Part shown: positions 1 to 7,235 of the stretch, piece by piece
Layout: every line of letters begins with the position of its first letter
Position numbering within the stretch: the stretch's first letter is position 1
Origin: Bacillota bacterium
GTDB taxonomy: Bacteria > Bacillota_A > Clostridia > Lachnospirales > Lachnospiraceae
Direction: 5' to 3'
Length of the DNA stretch: 14,702 nt
NCBI GenBank assembly: GCA_023443925.1
Contig: JAEZSL010000298.1
Coordinates: forward strand, 1-14,702
The notes under the pieces: generated by a model
What the model was told of the DNA's origin: nothing
Databases searched by the model: none
Seen by the model: only the letters and a program-made list of their open reading frames with translations
Made by a program: the position numbers and the translations under genes

Positions 1-1564
1 CCAATACTAATACAGGAATTATTACAACAATCAGGATGGCCCAGAAATTAACCTGTGCCGCATTCATGGTCAGATACTGCTGGGTAACACTTCTGGTACG
101 AATTGCAAGACTGCTTTCTTTATTGGATACAAAATTAATGGAATTTATCATCAAATCCAGGTTACCGATAGAAGGATAGGACATCATCTGCTCATCCACC
201 ATCAGGGCAGACCCCAGTACTATAATCTTGGATTCAATCTCATTGTATTTTTCAGTAATTGCCACACCCAGATTAAAAGGTCCGTCTATATCGCCGTCCT
301 GCTTTTCCACCGTATTGGATGATACGTCAATTTTCGAGTAAGCACTGTCGGAAGTCGTGAATAAAGGATCAATCTGCGTCGTGCTTCTCTTGCTGTCCAA
401 TGCCTGGATTCCAATGGCACCCGGCATTACAACAGAAGCCTGTTTGGATAATATGGAGGAGGTTATGTCATGGCTCTTAATACTTGGTACCAGATTATTA
501 ACATACTGGCCCATATAGTATCCCTGCTCCCCTTCCAGTACAATACCGTTTACAAAACTGATTCCGTAGTAATTCATAAGACTGTTAAAGTTATCCAGCC
601 CTTCTGCGGCATAATCTACCAGGATAATGGCATTACCGCCTTTCGCCAGATAATCTTTTATCATGGTAATCTCATCCTCGGTATAGTCCTTCTGAGGTCC
701 GTTGATGAAAAGGAGGGAGCAGTCCTCCGGTATGCTTTTCACCGTTAAGGTTGCTAAAGATTTGGTGGTAACGTTTGCCTTTGTCAGGGAAGAGGCAAGG
801 GTCGCTCCCATATCCGGCTCACCGTGTCCGGATACCGTATACATTACAGGCAGATCCTCTGTTGTTACATACTGGAGGGCGCTGGTTACCTGGCCTTCCA
901 CATCAATTCCGGTAACATTGGTCTGGTAGGTATTATAATCAATTTCTGTCTTATACATATCGTTGTTGTCAACATACTTTGCTCTTTTATTGGATTCGTT
1001 AACAACAATTAAACTGTTACTGTTAACTTTTTCATCCGTGTACTGGGAGGCAAAGTTGGGGTATAATACAGGATCTTTATACTCAACTTTAATCTTGTTA
1101 GACAAAGAAGCATATTTTTCTATGATCTCTGTAAAGGTCTTATCTTCCGATCCGGTCGGAACCATATAATAGATGGTAATGTTGTCCTTAATATCTTTTA
1201 CATAATCCTTGGTGGTATCGGTAAGGGTATACATACCCTCTTTACTAACGTCAATTTTAAGATCTAATTCGGTAACTAAAATATTAACCACTAAGATCAT
1301 AATAATTACTATGGCAGATACTGCGGTTGCGTACGCACCGCCTTTAAACTTCCTGGAAGTAAAGGAGGCCTTGATCCGGTCTGCAAAACTTATTCTTTCC
1401 TCTTGCTCCTCATCCGTGTCAAACTGGCTGGGATTATTTTGCTCTGCAGCCGTAGCTATGTCTTTCTGATTCTCAGACTGGCTTGAATCATTCTGGTTTA
1501 AATCGTCCTGGCTTAAGCTGTCCTGACTTAAATTATCCTGATTTTCATTATTCATATCTTTCAT
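1..1564 (-). CDS. GldG-like ABC transporter auxiliary protein (3' end outside window)
   Basis: This frame is open from an ATG at 1564 to the left edge, about 521 codons with no stop, so only the last residues are missing. The start follows an AAAGGAGAG ribosome site 7 bases upstream; a second ATG three codons in is less well placed. The first ~60 residues are acidic and Gln/Asn/Ser-rich, with a repeated (N/S)L(S/N)Q(D/N) unit. A membrane segment follows at about residues 78-98, then a long extracytoplasmic region with the SGHGEPD and LLFINGPQKDYT segments seen in GldG/ABC-auxiliary proteins, and a second membrane segment begins at about 507. In Bacteroidetes GldG partners GldF in gliding motility; in Firmicutes the family is an uncharacterised subunit of ABC-2 exporters. 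It starts 18 bases after the permease gene, so the two are co-transcribed. Substrate unknown. Family confidence is high, function low. Confidence 0.85.
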   Translation of the reverse strand, partial: MKDMNNENQDNLSQDSLSQDDLNQNDSSQSENQKDIATAAEQNNPSQFDTDEEQEERISFADRIKASFTSRKFKGGAYATAVSAIVIIMILVVNILVTELDLKIDVSKEGMYTLTDTTKDYVKDIKDNITIYYMVPTGSEDKTFTEIIEKYASLSNKIKVEYKDPVLYPNFASQYTDEKVNSNSLIVVNESNKRAKYVDNNDMYKTEIDYNTYQTNVTGIDVEGQVTSALQYVTTEDLPVMYTVSGHGEPDMGATLASSLTKANVTTKSLATLTVKSIPEDCSLLFINGPQKDYTEDEITMIKDYLAKGGNAIILVDYAAEGLDNFNSLMNYYGISFVNGIVLEGEQGYYMGQYVNNLVPSIKSHDITSSILSKQASVVMPGAIGIQALDSKRSTTQIDPLFTTSDSAYSKIDVSSNTVEKQDGDIDGPFNLGVAITEKYNEIESKIIVLGSALMVDEQMMSYPSIGNLDLMINSINFVSNKESSLAIRTRSVTQQYLTMNAAQVNFWAILIVVIIPVLVL

Positions 1565-1582
1565 CCTGCTTCTCTCCTTTCC

Positions 1583-2446
1583 TTAGCTCCATCTGCGTTT
1601 CTTAATTGCCTGAACCGTTAAGAACTGGAACAGGAATACAATACTGATAAAATAAACTGCGGAGGATAAATCCAGTACTCCCTTGGTATAATTATCAAAC
1701 CTTGCTATTACGGAGAACCAGTTAAATACTCTGGATACCAGACCGTCAAATACCGTTGGTTTAACTAAATAAAATACCGTTAATACTGCTTCCGCTATAA
1801 TACCGGCAGCAAGGGAGATTGTCAGGTTATGCATCATTACATAGGCAATCCAGCAGATCGCAATTATGATAATGGAAAAAATAATCCAGGCTGACTTTTT
1901 GTCCGTCGGCAGCAGAGTAGCAAGACCGTCCATTAAAGCGGTAAGTAAAATAATAACAAAAGAAACGACTGCAGCAACTACCTGGCTCTCAGTCAGGGCA
2001 GAAATAAACAACCCGATTGCTATATACGCCGCCCCCAGTAAGGAAAATCCCAATATGGCTCCATAAGCAACCTTTAAGGAAACAGTACCAAATTGCAATA
2101 AAATCAAAGGATACAGACATACAATTCCCATAACCGCTAAAAATACGGTAAACACAGCAAAAAACTTACCTGCAATGATCTTGCCTACCGGCAGGGGGGA
2201 GGTAAATAATAACTGATCCGTCTTCTGTTTCTTCTCTTCTGCCATCAGGCGCATGGTCAGTATAGGCACCAGCAGCACAAATATAAAAGAAACACCGGAT
2301 AATACATATTCAAAATTGGCATATAACTGAATCATGTTGTAAATCACATAGTATATACCGATGATAACCAAAAAGAATGCGATAAACACATAACCGGTCA
2401 TGGATGTAAAATAAGCTTTTAATTCTTTTTTATATATCGCCAGCAT
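1583..2446 (-). CDS. ABC-2 type permease, GldF-like
   Basis: A 287-residue integral membrane protein with about six hydrophobic segments. It opens with LAIYKKELKAYFTSMTGYVF, the typical N-terminus of GldF/NosY-type ABC-2 permeases, in which the Lys/Glu-rich stretch forms the cytoplasmic elbow helix before the first membrane span. The segment MRLMAEEKKQKTDQLLFTSP (about residues 65-85) is the conserved cytoplasmic loop of this family. It should form the membrane channel with the ATPase encoded just upstream. Its start lies 2 bases after the ATPase stop codon and its GAGGAGG ribosome site lies inside the last codons of the ATPase gene, so translation is probably coupled. Length is normal for the family. 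The exported substrate cannot be told from sequence. Confidence 0.9.
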   Translation of the reverse strand: MLAIYKKELKAYFTSMTGYVFIAFFLVIIGIYYVIYNMIQLYANFEYVLSGVSFIFVLLVPILTMRLMAEEKKQKTDQLLFTSPLPVGKIIAGKFFAVFTVFLAVMGIVCLYPLILLQFGTVSLKVAYGAILGFSLLGAAYIAIGLFISALTESQVVAAVVSFVIILLTALMDGLATLLPTDKKSAWIIFSIIIIAICWIAYVMMHNLTISLAAGIIAEAVLTVFYLVKPTVFDGLVSRVFNWFSVIARFDNYTKGVLDLSSAVYFISIVFLFQFLTVQAIKKRRWS

Positions 2447-2448
2447 CT

Positions 2449-3507
2449 TTATTTTTCCTCCTCATTGTCAGATTCATTATTTTGCTCCCTGCGGGAAACA
2501 GCTGATTTAGCTTCTTCCTGTTTTGCGGAAGCGAATTTCATTCTTCCCGTCCCTTTTGACGATTTGCTTTTTCCTTTTGTCTGGGTTACTTCCAGGAAGA
2601 TATCCTCCAGAGACATATTAGAAGACTGCATATTCATAATAGGACACCTGGCATCGCTCAGTGCATAAAATACCTCTTCCCGGATATCGCTTTCCTCACT
2701 GCAGTAGGCAGTTAATTTCAGTATGCCGTCCTTTGCTTTGGTTTCAATATCAAGTCTTGTTATTTCTTCTATATTCGATAAGGCTTCCTTAATTTTATCC
2801 CTGCTTCCTTTTACCTCCAGATGCAGGCCGTTGGAGCCTCCGATATGTTTTGATAAATTATCGGGAGTGTCACTGACGATTAGTTTACCTTTATTAATAA
2901 TCATAACCGTATCGCAGATAGCACTTACTTCCGATAGAATATGGGAGCTTAAAATAATGGTATGCTCCTGGCTTAATTTCTTTATCAAGTCCCGTATTTC
3001 AATTATCTGCATGGGGTCCAAACCAACCGTGGGTTCGTCCAGAATCAGTACGTCAGGAAACCCTACCATAGCCTGAGCCAGACCTACTCTCTGTTTATAA
3101 CCTTTGGATAATTGCTTAATCAGACGTTCCGATACATCCGTAATTTTCGCCATTCCCATAATTTTAGTAATCATTCTGGCTTTTTCGGATCTTTTCACCA
3201 TTTTTAAATCCGCTACAAAGTTCAGATACTCTCTTACGGTCATATCCTGATATAAGGGTGGCAATTCAGGTAAATAGCCGATGCGTTTTTTTGCTTCTTC
3301 CGGCTCATCAAAAATATCATGGCCGTCAATTATTACAGATCCTTCCGTTGCTGATATATAACCGGTGATAATATTCATGGTTGTGGATTTTCCCGCCCCA
3401 TTTGGTCCTAAAAAGCCCAGTATCTGACCTTTTTCCACCGTAAAGCTCAAGTTGTCTACTGCTAGATGGTCCCCATACTTTTTGACTAAATTCTTAACTT
3501 CTATCAA
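2449..3507 (-). CDS. ABC transporter ATP-binding protein (exporter, GldA-like)
   Basis: A 352-residue ATPase that powers the ABC-2 permease and GldG-like subunit encoded after it. Visible motifs are Walker A GPNGAGKST (residues 34-42), the signature LSKGYKQR (133-140), Walker B VLILDEP (153-159), the D-loop GLD (162-164) and the switch histidine in SSH (H189). The nucleotide-binding domain ends near residue 220. A DUF4162-like C-terminal region follows, then a charged low-complexity tail (about 310-352) rich in Lys, Ser, Glu and Asn. The start codon is TTG, supported by GGAGGAG about 6 bases upstream; no ATG fits as well. It is the first gene of the operon, behind a strong promoter and a long palindrome. 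Substrate unknown. Confidence 0.93.
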   Translation of the reverse strand: MIEVKNLVKKYGDHLAVDNLSFTVEKGQILGFLGPNGAGKSTTMNIITGYISATEGSVIIDGHDIFDEPEEAKKRIGYLPELPPLYQDMTVREYLNFVADLKMVKRSEKARMITKIMGMAKITDVSERLIKQLSKGYKQRVGLAQAMVGFPDVLILDEPTVGLDPMQIIEIRDLIKKLSQEHTIILSSHILSEVSAICDTVMIINKGKLIVSDTPDNLSKHIGGSNGLHLEVKGSRDKIKEALSNIEEITRLDIETKAKDGILKLTAYCSEESDIREEVFYALSDARCPIMNMQSSNMSLEDIFLEVTQTKGKSKSSKGTGRMKFASAKQEEAKSAVSRREQNNESDNEEEK

Positions 3508-3567
3508 GACTTTCTCCTCCTTAAATAAATATTGGACTCTAACAAGAATATGTTACTCTTATAATGC

Positions 3568-3616
3568 GAAAAATTTGTGAACAATTCTATAAAAATAAAT
3601 TGTTCACAAATTTTTC
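3568..3616 (-). promoter_or_regulatory. Perfect 19-bp inverted repeat in the ABC operon leader (operator candidate)
   Basis: The arms 3568-3586 and 3598-3616 are perfect reverse complements (19 bp) around an 11-base AT-rich loop. Each arm contains the half-site TTGTGAA/TTCACAA, and a third TTCACAA lies at 3614-3620, exactly 11 bases (one helical turn) from the one at 3603-3609. The repeat begins about 11 bases downstream of the predicted transcription start of the ABC operon. That position suits a repressor site or a leader hairpin. The stem is AT-rich and has no U tract, so a terminator is unlikely. The half-site resembles Rex-type TTGTGAA boxes, but the spacing between halves is much larger than in Rex operators, so the regulator is unknown. 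Confidence 0.6.
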
Positions 3617-3633
3617 ACAATTATTCCAGCTAA

Positions 3634-3662
3634 ATTATAAATCAAACTTTTGTTTAAATCAA
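3634..3662 (-). promoter_or_regulatory. Sigma-A-type promoter of the ABC operon
   Basis: On the minus strand a -35 box TTGATT (3657-3662) is separated by 17 bases from a perfect -10 box TATAAT (3634-3639). The predicted start is near 3627, giving a ~120-base leader before the ATPase gene that includes the 19-bp inverted repeat. Confidence 0.7.
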
Positions 3663-3829
3663 TGAAAGTATGAAATACCCACCTATTATGTGCCAATTTG
3701 TCCGTATACATAATCCTCCTGTTTCCGATTCATTTTCTTCCGTTTATTTTTGGATATTTCCGGTTTACTGCCGTTTTTACTTATGTATTGTTCCGTTATT
3801 ATAATCCGGTTATCATGCATACAAGGATA

Positions 3830-3931
3830 TTATCTTCTGCGTTTATTACTCCTGTTGTCAATAAAGGTAAGCATTGCCAAAAGCATCATGCCGAACTGAA
3901 GCATTAAAAATAAGGAATCATAAGTGATCAT
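3830..3931 (-). CDS. Hol_Tox-like small membrane peptide (putative holin-like/type I toxin)
   Basis: A 33-residue ORF, ATG at 3931. It opens with MITYDSLFLMLQFG, continues through a single hydrophobic helix (about residues 7-24) and ends in the basic tail DNRSNKRRR. This matches the pattern of the putative holin-like toxin family in Firmicutes: a short polar start with (T/S)(Y/F)(E/D), L-L-M-x-FG, one membrane span, then a charged end. Members of this family include type I toxins that insert into the cytoplasmic membrane, their mRNA being silenced by an antisense RNA. An AGGGTGGTG ribosome site lies 5-6 bases upstream. The gene lies 38 bases after a 47-codon ORF, downstream of a good promoter at 4260-4287. 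Family assignment comes from residue pattern only; toxicity is not shown. Confidence 0.72.
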   Translation of the reverse strand: MITYDSLFLMLQFGMMLLAMLTFIDNRSNKRRR

Positions 3932-3940
3932 TGTATCACC

Positions 3941-3968
3941 ACCCTTCAGGGGCCATCCGGACGGATGG
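3941..3968 (-). promoter_or_regulatory. Hairpins covering the toxin-like gene's ribosome site
   Basis: Between the two small ORFs the minus strand reads CCATCC-GTCC-GGATGG (3953-3968), a perfect 6-bp stem with a four-base loop. Directly after it comes CCC-TGAA-GGG (about 3943-3952), whose 3' arm is part of the AGGGTGGTG ribosome site of the toxin-like gene. Such structures can hide the ribosome site. Hidden Shine-Dalgarno sites are known in type I toxin mRNAs. This is inference from sequence; no fold was computed. Confidence 0.45.
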
Positions 3969-3969
3969 A

Positions 3970-4113
3970 CTAAAAAATTCCCGAAGCTTGTACCCCGGCA
4001 GCCAAATCCCTCCTCCCTGACATTATTACATCAATCGCCGTTGTTGAGATATCTTCTGTCTCATAAGCCTGCCCTGTTACTGTCTTCCCTAACCTTTCCT
4101 GAACCTGTTTCAT
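3970..4113 (-). CDS. Small hypothetical protein, 47 aa, upstream of the toxin-like gene
   Basis: ATG at 4113 preceded by AAGGAGG about 8 bases upstream; stop TAG at 3970-3972. The product (starting MKQVQERLGK, ending QASGIF) is soluble and mixed-charge, with no membrane segment or motif I recognise. It is the first ORF in the transcript from the promoter at 4260-4287 and lies 38 bases ahead of the Hol_Tox-like gene. It could be an accessory or antitoxin peptide, a translated leader controlling the downstream gene, or a chance ORF. The excellent ribosome site is the main support for translation. Confidence 0.5.
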   Translation of the reverse strand: MKQVQERLGKTVTGQAYETEDISTTAIDVIMSGRRDLAAGVQASGIF

Positions 4114-4189
4114 TTAAAATCCTCCTTCAAAAAAATACGGTTACCAGTTACTAAAAACAAACGCCTATGTGTTTAAGCTTATATGCGAA

Positions 4190-4236
4190 AACACCCGAGA
4201 ATTTGCATGATTCTTTGCGCTGCTTTCCCGGGTGTT
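4190..4236 (-). terminator. Hairpin between amidase and small-gene island (terminator or leader stem)
   Basis: Arms 4190-4201 and 4225-4236 form a 12-bp stem around a 23-base loop. On the minus strand the only non-Watson-Crick position is a G-U pair; on the plus strand it would be an A-C mismatch, so the minus-strand RNA is favoured. The 3' arm GGGTGTT is followed by only a short U run (GUUUUCGC). It may terminate the amidase transcript. It also lies about 17 bases after the predicted start from the promoter at 4260-4287, so it may instead be a 5' stem of the toxin-island mRNA. Confidence 0.5.
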
Positions 4237-4259
4237 CCGAATAATTACCTTATGTTTAT

Positions 4260-4287
4260 ATTATATATCATATCCATACATTTACAA
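4260..4287 (-). promoter_or_regulatory. Sigma-A-type promoter ahead of the small-gene island
   Basis: The minus strand carries TTGTAA (4282-4287), a 16-base spacer and TATAAT (4260-4265). It lies about 100 bases after the amidase stop and reads toward the 47-codon ORF and the Hol_Tox-like gene, giving a leader of roughly 140 bases before the first ATG. Confidence 0.6.
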
Positions 4288-4387
4288 TAGTACTTGCATA
4301 TTCTACATATTTTTTGTCTAATGTACACAAAATAGCTTTGGTTTTATCCTTTTACGCTTCTGCCGTTATAAAATAGATTCCATACCC

Positions 4388-7105
4388 TTACCTTCCCGTA
4401 GGATAGTTTTCAAATACCTGGCACAAGGTATCATAAATGGTTCTTGCAGCCGTATCCTGAAACTCTGTATTGGTTAGCAGGGCTAATTCCTCCGGGTTTG
4501 ACATAAAGCCTAATTCAATTAGTACTGCCGGCACTGTATTTTCCCTGGTGACAATAAGAGATTTATCTTTGACTCCTCTTTTTACCGTACCCAGATTAGT
4601 GGTAAGGGATTCTAAAAACATCTGACCCAATATTTTGCTGGTCAGTCCGCTTGCATTGGGCGAATTATTGGCAGAACAATAGTATACTTCCGTACCTTGC
4701 GGTGTTTCGGTGGTATGTGCATTCATATGAAGACTGACATATATATCTGCCCCGATGCGTTCTGCCTGAGCCGCTCTGTCATAATTTTCTTCCGTTGTAT
4801 TGGCATATCTTACGGAATCCCCGTATCTGGTGAAATATACCTTTATATCCGAATCCGGAGCGTTAAAGTACTTCTCGGCCATGTAATATAATATGGCAAG
4901 CGTTAAGTCTTTCTCCTGGATTTTGACACCGTTATGAGTTCTGGTTGCACCTGCCGCATTTCCCCCGTGACCCGGATCCAGGAGTACGATTTTCTTGTAT
5001 ATATTTTTCGGGTCTCCCAGGGTCACATCAATACCGTTTGCCGTTTGTGATAATTGAAAGCCTTGTAATTTAACCGTATCGATAAGTATTTCCGTATTAT
5101 TATATACATAAGAAACAGATACATTCTGTACTACCTCTGACAGGGCAGTTACAGGGTTGGCCGCATAAAAGGCCGTATTGTCACCAGGAATCAGAATTGC
5201 AATCCGATTTTGGTTATAGCGGTATCTATCCTGCGCTTTTATATCTGAAAAAGAAATACCCTCCGGCAGCTTAAACTGCAGCCCGGTATGGGCACTGGTC
5301 TCTGATTGATTCTCAGAGCTGTCAGCTGTCCCTTCCGGAACAAAGACGAGGTTATAATTGTTTTCCGTCTGGTCAACCCGGTAACGAAAGCCCGGATTCT
5401 TTTCTATGGTTATACTGGCCGTATGATCATTCACACTTGTACTGGTCACTGTTTTTATGGCTTTTAAGGAATTGTCCGTATTAATTTTTTCACCGATACC
5501 GTTGACAGTACCTGGGAACTGTAAAATCAGGAAATTCCCGCTTTCTGCCAAGGTAACCGACATAGCTTCCATGGTCGATATCTTTAAGAACTCTTCCCCG
5601 CTTTTTACACCCGCAGTTATGGAATTAATATAGTTCGGATAAAGGGTTATCGTCAGAGTGCATTTATCCTCTGATAAGACTGACTCATACTTTGCCGGTA
5701 TATTAGTTAATATCATACTTATTTCGCTGGAATTATCCGCGGAATTAAAAACTGTATTGATCACTCCGGCAAGAACTCCCCCGGGATTATATGTCATTGT
5801 ATTGATGTAGGAATTATTAATATGCAGTTTCAGTACATTACCTTCTATATATACTGCTGATTTACTGATGGGTGAAGCGGCATGAACCGTATAAACTTCT
5901 TTTTGACCGGCTGTACTAAACACTTCCGATAAAGTAACAGAATCAATATTGGCAGAAATATCTCTGTCCTCGGAAATTTCAGTTGTATTCGTTATATTGC
6001 TGGTTTGTGCGTAGCGGTCCAGAAGTTCCGGTAAAATTCCCCACTGAAAAAGTGTCGTATCCGCTAAAGTTGTATTGCCTTTATCCGTCTGATTACCGGT
6101 ATTGCTTACTTTTTTTGCTGTAATCTGAGAGGTTCTTGTCTCATTATTCCAGCTGTAATTAAATCCAAGGGCTGCCGCAACAAAACTGCCGGGTACCATA
6201 ACGCCCGATTCCCTGCTATCCGTATTTGTTACGAATAAGGGGGCCGTATCCAGTTTCTTTGTCTTACCGTCAACCGTTGCTGTTTTGCTTCCCACGGTCA
6301 TCTTTATAACCGTATTATTATTGGTTATGGTAATTTCCCCGGTGTTTTTATTATATACATAACCGGCATGAATACCAGAATCTGCAAATACCTTCCAGGC
6401 CGGCAGCAACGCCGTATCCTCCATTATAATGACCGGAAGTGTTCGTAAGGCAACTGAAGTACCGTCAATGGTTACCTTACCCTGGGTTCCGCAATATGCC
6501 AAATCCCTGCCATTGTAATTCAGATGCAGTGCTTCCGTAATGGAAGCCGTAGCTGTTTTGCTGTTCCACTGATAGGCATATCCAAAATTTTCTGCTACAA
6601 ACCTTGCCGGTACCAATACCTTTGATACCTTCCGGTCTTTGTACTCTATCTTAACCGGAGCCAAAGGTGCTGATATCTTTTTTCCGTTAAGGAGCACGGT
6701 TTGACTGCCCAGTTTCATAACCATGACATTCTTACCTTTAGTCAGGGTGAGGCTCTCTGACTTTTCCTCATATGAATACTTCAGCTCCATACCGGAATTT
6801 ACAAATATATCACGAAATGATGCCAGGGAGTTGCCGTCAAGTATGATGCCAGGTGTATCTTTTGAAGGTATGCTTTTTCCGTTAAAGGTATAATTAACCT
6901 GTTGTCCCGTATACAAAAAATCTTGTTTTGTCTGATAATTGTATAAAGAAAGTCCTGCCGCCGCCTGGGCATCGGTAAAAGACCAAAAACAGAAACACAG
7001 GACAATTGACAGGATATATGGTACTCTGCTCCGTACAGAGGCTCCGGTCTTGAGGGTATGATCCTGTGGGTACTTTTTTCTTCTTAACTTTATCATCTGA
7101 TTCAA
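4388..7105 (-). CDS. N-acetylmuramoyl-L-alanine amidase with stalk and AMIN-like domains
   Basis: A 905-residue exported enzyme that cleaves the amide bond between N-acetylmuramic acid and the stem peptide of peptidoglycan. A basic N-terminus and hydrophobic segment (about 29-45) ending near AQA-AA form the signal peptide. Two copper-amine-oxidase-N-like stalk domains follow (about 70-190 and 210-330), each ending in a VPxxFVAxxxGxxxxWN motif. A beta-rich AMIN-like region spans about 380-690. The catalytic Amidase_3 domain covers 704-902: zinc ligands H713 (DPGHGG), E731 (QEKD) and H793 (SLHMNAH), and catalytic E864 (IELGFMSN). All key residues are present. The start is TTG at 7105, 9 bases after AAGGAGG; the in-frame ATG at 7096 would be 18 bases away. 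It lies downstream of dapAB but beyond a terminator. A role in wall turnover, cell separation or sporulation is inference. Confidence 0.93.
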   Translation of the reverse strand: MNQMIKLRRKKYPQDHTLKTGASVRSRVPYILSIVLCFCFWSFTDAQAAAGLSLYNYQTKQDFLYTGQQVNYTFNGKSIPSKDTPGIILDGNSLASFRDIFVNSGMELKYSYEEKSESLTLTKGKNVMVMKLGSQTVLLNGKKISAPLAPVKIEYKDRKVSKVLVPARFVAENFGYAYQWNSKTATASITEALHLNYNGRDLAYCGTQGKVTIDGTSVALRTLPVIIMEDTALLPAWKVFADSGIHAGYVYNKNTGEITITNNNTVIKMTVGSKTATVDGKTKKLDTAPLFVTNTDSRESGVMVPGSFVAAALGFNYSWNNETRTSQITAKKVSNTGNQTDKGNTTLADTTLFQWGILPELLDRYAQTSNITNTTEISEDRDISANIDSVTLSEVFSTAGQKEVYTVHAASPISKSAVYIEGNVLKLHINNSYINTMTYNPGGVLAGVINTVFNSADNSSEISMILTNIPAKYESVLSEDKCTLTITLYPNYINSITAGVKSGEEFLKISTMEAMSVTLAESGNFLILQFPGTVNGIGEKINTDNSLKAIKTVTSTSVNDHTASITIEKNPGFRYRVDQTENNYNLVFVPEGTADSSENQSETSAHTGLQFKLPEGISFSDIKAQDRYRYNQNRIAILIPGDNTAFYAANPVTALSEVVQNVSVSYVYNNTEILIDTVKLQGFQLSQTANGIDVTLGDPKNIYKKIVLLDPGHGGNAAGATRTHNGVKIQEKDLTLAILYYMAEKYFNAPDSDIKVYFTRYGDSVRYANTTEENYDRAAQAERIGADIYVSLHMNAHTTETPQGTEVYYCSANNSPNASGLTSKILGQMFLESLTTNLGTVKRGVKDKSLIVTRENTVPAVLIELGFMSNPEELALLTNTEFQDTAARTIYDTLCQVFENYPTGR

Positions 7106-7144
7106 CTTGAAATTCCTCCTTGGTTTTTCACTGGTTATAGTTTA

Positions 7145-7200
7145 ATGGAATATTTTGTTATAACTGTGTCAAAGTTCTGTCATTTTCTTTAATATTCCAT
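7145..7200 (-). repeat. 10-bp inverted repeat flanking a TTGACA box upstream of the amidase
   Basis: ATGGAATATT at 7145-7154 and its exact reverse complement at 7191-7200 enclose 36 bases. On the minus strand the loop holds TTGACA (7167-7172) and the palindrome GTTATAAC (7157-7164). No good -10 hexamer lies at the usual distance from TTGACA, so the amidase promoter is not firmly placed. The repeat could be an operator around it or a leader stem. Confidence 0.4.
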
Positions 7201-7235
7201 CTGTATACTCTTAAGATACTTGCTTTTTCTGAAAC

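Noticed and set aside
470..1469. Several plus-strand ORFs of 60-90 codons in the first 1.5 kb.
   Set aside because: They are shadows of the long GldG-like reading frame on the minus strand, which runs unbroken through the left edge.
3575..3609. TTGTGAA half-sites considered as a Rex operator.
   Set aside because: Rex sites have the two halves separated by about 4 bases; here the inverted halves are 21 bases apart.
3675..3727. A strong AGGAGG in the minus strand near 3714-3720, followed three bases later by an ATG opening a 35-codon frame.
   Set aside because: Spacing of 3 bases is too short, and the frame runs through the ABC operon promoter and into its palindrome; likely chance.
3686..3820. 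A 44-codon lysine-rich ORF on the minus strand just after the toxin-like gene, in the same frame as it.
   Set aside because: No ribosome binding site, no recognisable motif, and it runs up to the ABC operon promoter; probably chance in AT-rich DNA, though read-through of the toxin stop could reach it.
3924..4154. A plus-strand ORF of 76 codons opposite the toxin-island genes.
   Set aside because: It is antisense to two ORFs that have good ribosome sites, lacks one itself, and its Pro/Leu/Ser-rich product resembles no family I know.
6799..7005. A 68-codon minus-strand ORF in another frame inside the amidase gene.
   Set aside because: The amidase frame with intact signal peptide and domains explains this DNA; no evidence of a frameshift.
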